Assembly: GCA_030849075.1 (NCBI GenBank)
Contig: JASAOO010003460.1
Coordinates: forward strand, 1 to 64,000
Direction of reading: 5' to 3'
Source: Zelonia costaricensis
Taxonomy: Eukaryota > Euglenozoa > Kinetoplastea > Trypanosomatida > Trypanosomatidae
Length of the DNA: 64,000 nucleotides
A program made the translations under genes and the position numbers. The notes under the pieces are model-generated. The model saw nothing but the letters and a program-made list of their open reading frames with translations. It ran no database searches and was not told the DNA's origin. Below are positions 62,759 to 64,000 of this stretch, one piece after another; the stretch's first letter is position 1, and the number at the start of each line of letters is the position of its first letter.

Positions 62759-64000
62759 ATGCACAGCCGTGGCGAGGGCGATCCCCGTGCCCCGCAGCGG
62801 CAGTCGCTCCGCTGTGTCGAGTGCGGCTTCCGGTGCGACACGGGCAATGAGATGGCCCGCCACATGTACAGCACGCGGCACGGTGCCCGCAAGTGCCCCT
62901 CGTGCGACACCTACATCGTGCCCCGCGGCTTCTTCGCCAGCCTGCGAAAGCACATTGACCGGCAGCGCGAGCGGGAGCGGGCTGGCGCGGCAGTCACAGG
63001 TAGGGCCGGCAGCGGCCCTGCTGTACCGTCTCTGTCGTCTCTGGCCACGGCCGCCAGCGAGGCCGGCCCGCTCACCTCCGTGGCAACCATCACTCACGCG
63101 CACTGCGTCAATATTCCAGGCTTCCGCTGCTACGAGAAGGCGGACTTCGAGGTGCACGAGTCGGTCATCTGCCTTGACGGCAGCGTGCAGTCGACCGAGA
63201 TGACTGGGGAGCTTGTGACAGCAGCAGGAAGCGAGAGCGGGAGCCGGCCGCGGCCGCCGTTCCGCTGCATGGAGTGCCTGAACCCCTGCGCCACGTGGAC
63301 CAAGGCGACGAAGCACATGGACAAGAGCGGGCACACGCTGCCCTACTGCGTGCAGTGCACGACGCGGCTGCGGTGCTTTGGTCCGCAGCGCCCCATGAAG
63401 CACGAGGAGAACACCGGCCACCGCGGCTACTACGGCATCTTCTACACGAGGCAGGATTACATGTCTGCCTCGCAGGAGCCTCGCACCGCGTACAACTACG
63501 GCAACTCGTACACCGGCCTCTCCACTCTGCAGTACAAGTGCGTGTGCGGCATCTCCTTCCTGCACCCGGTCCACCTCGCCGAGCACCTCCGCCGCGTCCA
63601 CCACGTGGAGTGCATCTTAGACGAGGCCGTCTGCCAGCACTGCGGCCTGCACACCTCGCTGACGAACATGATAGAGCACCTGCAGAACCCGTGCTGGGAG
63701 GTGCCGAGGCCGGCACCCAACGCGGAGAGCAGCTTCACCGTGACCGACACCTCGGCCTCCTCGCCAATGCTGAGCACGGTGCGGTCCCCGACGCTGACGT
63801 CGCCCAAGTCGCCGCCGGAGCCGCTGCCGGAGGCGGACCAGGCGGCCAGGGCGGAGGCCGGGATCGACAACACCGATACCGCAGCCATGCACCTCATTGA
63901 GGTGGTCGGCTTCTCCGGCGCGCCTTTTCTCCAGTGGCGGCCCATCCTGCCGCCCATGTCGGAGGAGGATGTGCGGCTGATGGACGAGGCGTATGTGATG
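62759..64000 (+). CDS. multi-zinc-finger protein, partial (3' end outside window)
   Basis: An uninterrupted frame of 414 codons starts at the ATG at 62759 and is still open at the right edge, so the gene is incomplete. A TGA stands immediately before this ATG (62756-62758), so no longer N-terminus is possible. Several zinc-finger-like motifs are visible. The first is canonical C2H2: C19-x2-C22-x12-H35-x5-H41. The second is C46-x2-C49-x15-H65. Later come CMEC...H...H, CVQC...H...H, KCVCG...H...H and CQHCG...H...C (about residues 171-320). A low-complexity Ser/Pro/Thr/Ala stretch follows (about 325-370), then an ordered segment with LIEVVGFSGAPFLQW. The fingers could bind DNA or RNA; the sequence does not tell which. 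I know no closer family name. Confidence 0.75.
   Translation, partial: MHSRGEGDPRAPQRQSLRCVECGFRCDTGNEMARHMYSTRHGARKCPSCDTYIVPRGFFASLRKHIDRQRERERAGAAVTGRAGSGPAVPSLSSLATAASEAGPLTSVATITHAHCVNIPGFRCYEKADFEVHESVICLDGSVQSTEMTGELVTAAGSESGSRPRPPFRCMECLNPCATWTKATKHMDKSGHTLPYCVQCTTRLRCFGPQRPMKHEENTGHRGYYGIFYTRQDYMSASQEPRTAYNYGNSYTGLSTLQYKCVCGISFLHPVHLAEHLRRVHHVECILDEAVCQHCGLHTSLTNMIEHLQNPCWEVPRPAPNAESSFTVTDTSASSPMLSTVRSPTLTSPKSPPEPLPEADQAARAEAGIDNTDTAAMHLIEVVGFSGAPFLQWRPILPPMSEEDVRLMDEAYVM

Noticed and set aside
1..64000. CRISPR array, rRNA operon, integrase or insertion sequence
   Set aside because: No regularly spaced repeats, rRNA segments, transposase or terminal inverted repeats were seen on either strand; the sequence is nuclear eukaryotic.

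Overview
The window is nuclear DNA of a trypanosomatid, most likely Leishmania or a close relative (Leishmaniinae). The evidence is GC-rich coding sequence with strong G/C third positions, uninterrupted reading frames, long pyrimidine-rich stretches followed by AG (trans-splice acceptors) ahead of most starts, abundant GT/CA microsatellites, and every gene on the same strand, as in a polycistronic unit. The gene content and order (RAD51, eS26, RAD50, Aurora kinase, PCC beta, a carbonic anhydrase-like protein) resemble what I remember of L. major chromosome 28. That comparison is from memory and was not checked by a search.

Layout, left to right, all on +: a gene-free 4.6 kb; RAD51 (4581-5711); ribosomal protein eS26 (6996-7334); RAD50 (8849-12892); Aurora kinase AUK1 (13668-14573); a ZMYND10-like protein without its MYND finger (15759-16961); a 6.2 kb non-coding stretch with two N positions; a TPR/MYND/split-SET protein (23136-25277); a second gene-free stretch of 6.5 kb; mitochondrial propionyl-CoA carboxylase beta (31768-33339); a 4.5 kb gap; a small one-span membrane protein (37848-38600); a membrane-anchored alpha-carbonic anhydrase (40602-42350); a WDR75/UTP17-like WD protein (43387-45903); an unknown 315-aa protein (47104-48051); a DIS3L2-type exoribonuclease (48817-51654); a degenerate carnitine/choline acyltransferase-like protein (52239-54623); a 427-aa protein with three repeated motifs (55248-56531); an unknown 449-aa protein (57346-58695); a 4 kb gap; and a multi-zinc-finger protein that runs off the right end (62759 onwards).

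The genes do not form one pathway, as expected for a trypanosomatid polycistron. They include recombination (RAD51, RAD50), mitosis (AUK1), ribosome synthesis (eS26, WDR75-like), RNA decay (DIS3L2-like), dynein-arm assembly (ZMYND10-like), propionate metabolism (PCC beta) and CO2/bicarbonate handling (carbonic anhydrase). No promoter, tRNA, rRNA, CRISPR array or intact mobile element was recognised.

The most interesting signals are: the acyltransferase-like protein with Ala where the catalytic His should be; the SET protein with a broken NHSC motif; ZMYND10 without MYND, next to that MYND-bearing SET protein; the stalked carbonic anhydrase; a polarity of GT tracts behind genes and CA tracts ahead of genes on the same strand; and a near-exact duplication across an N that looks like an assembly join.
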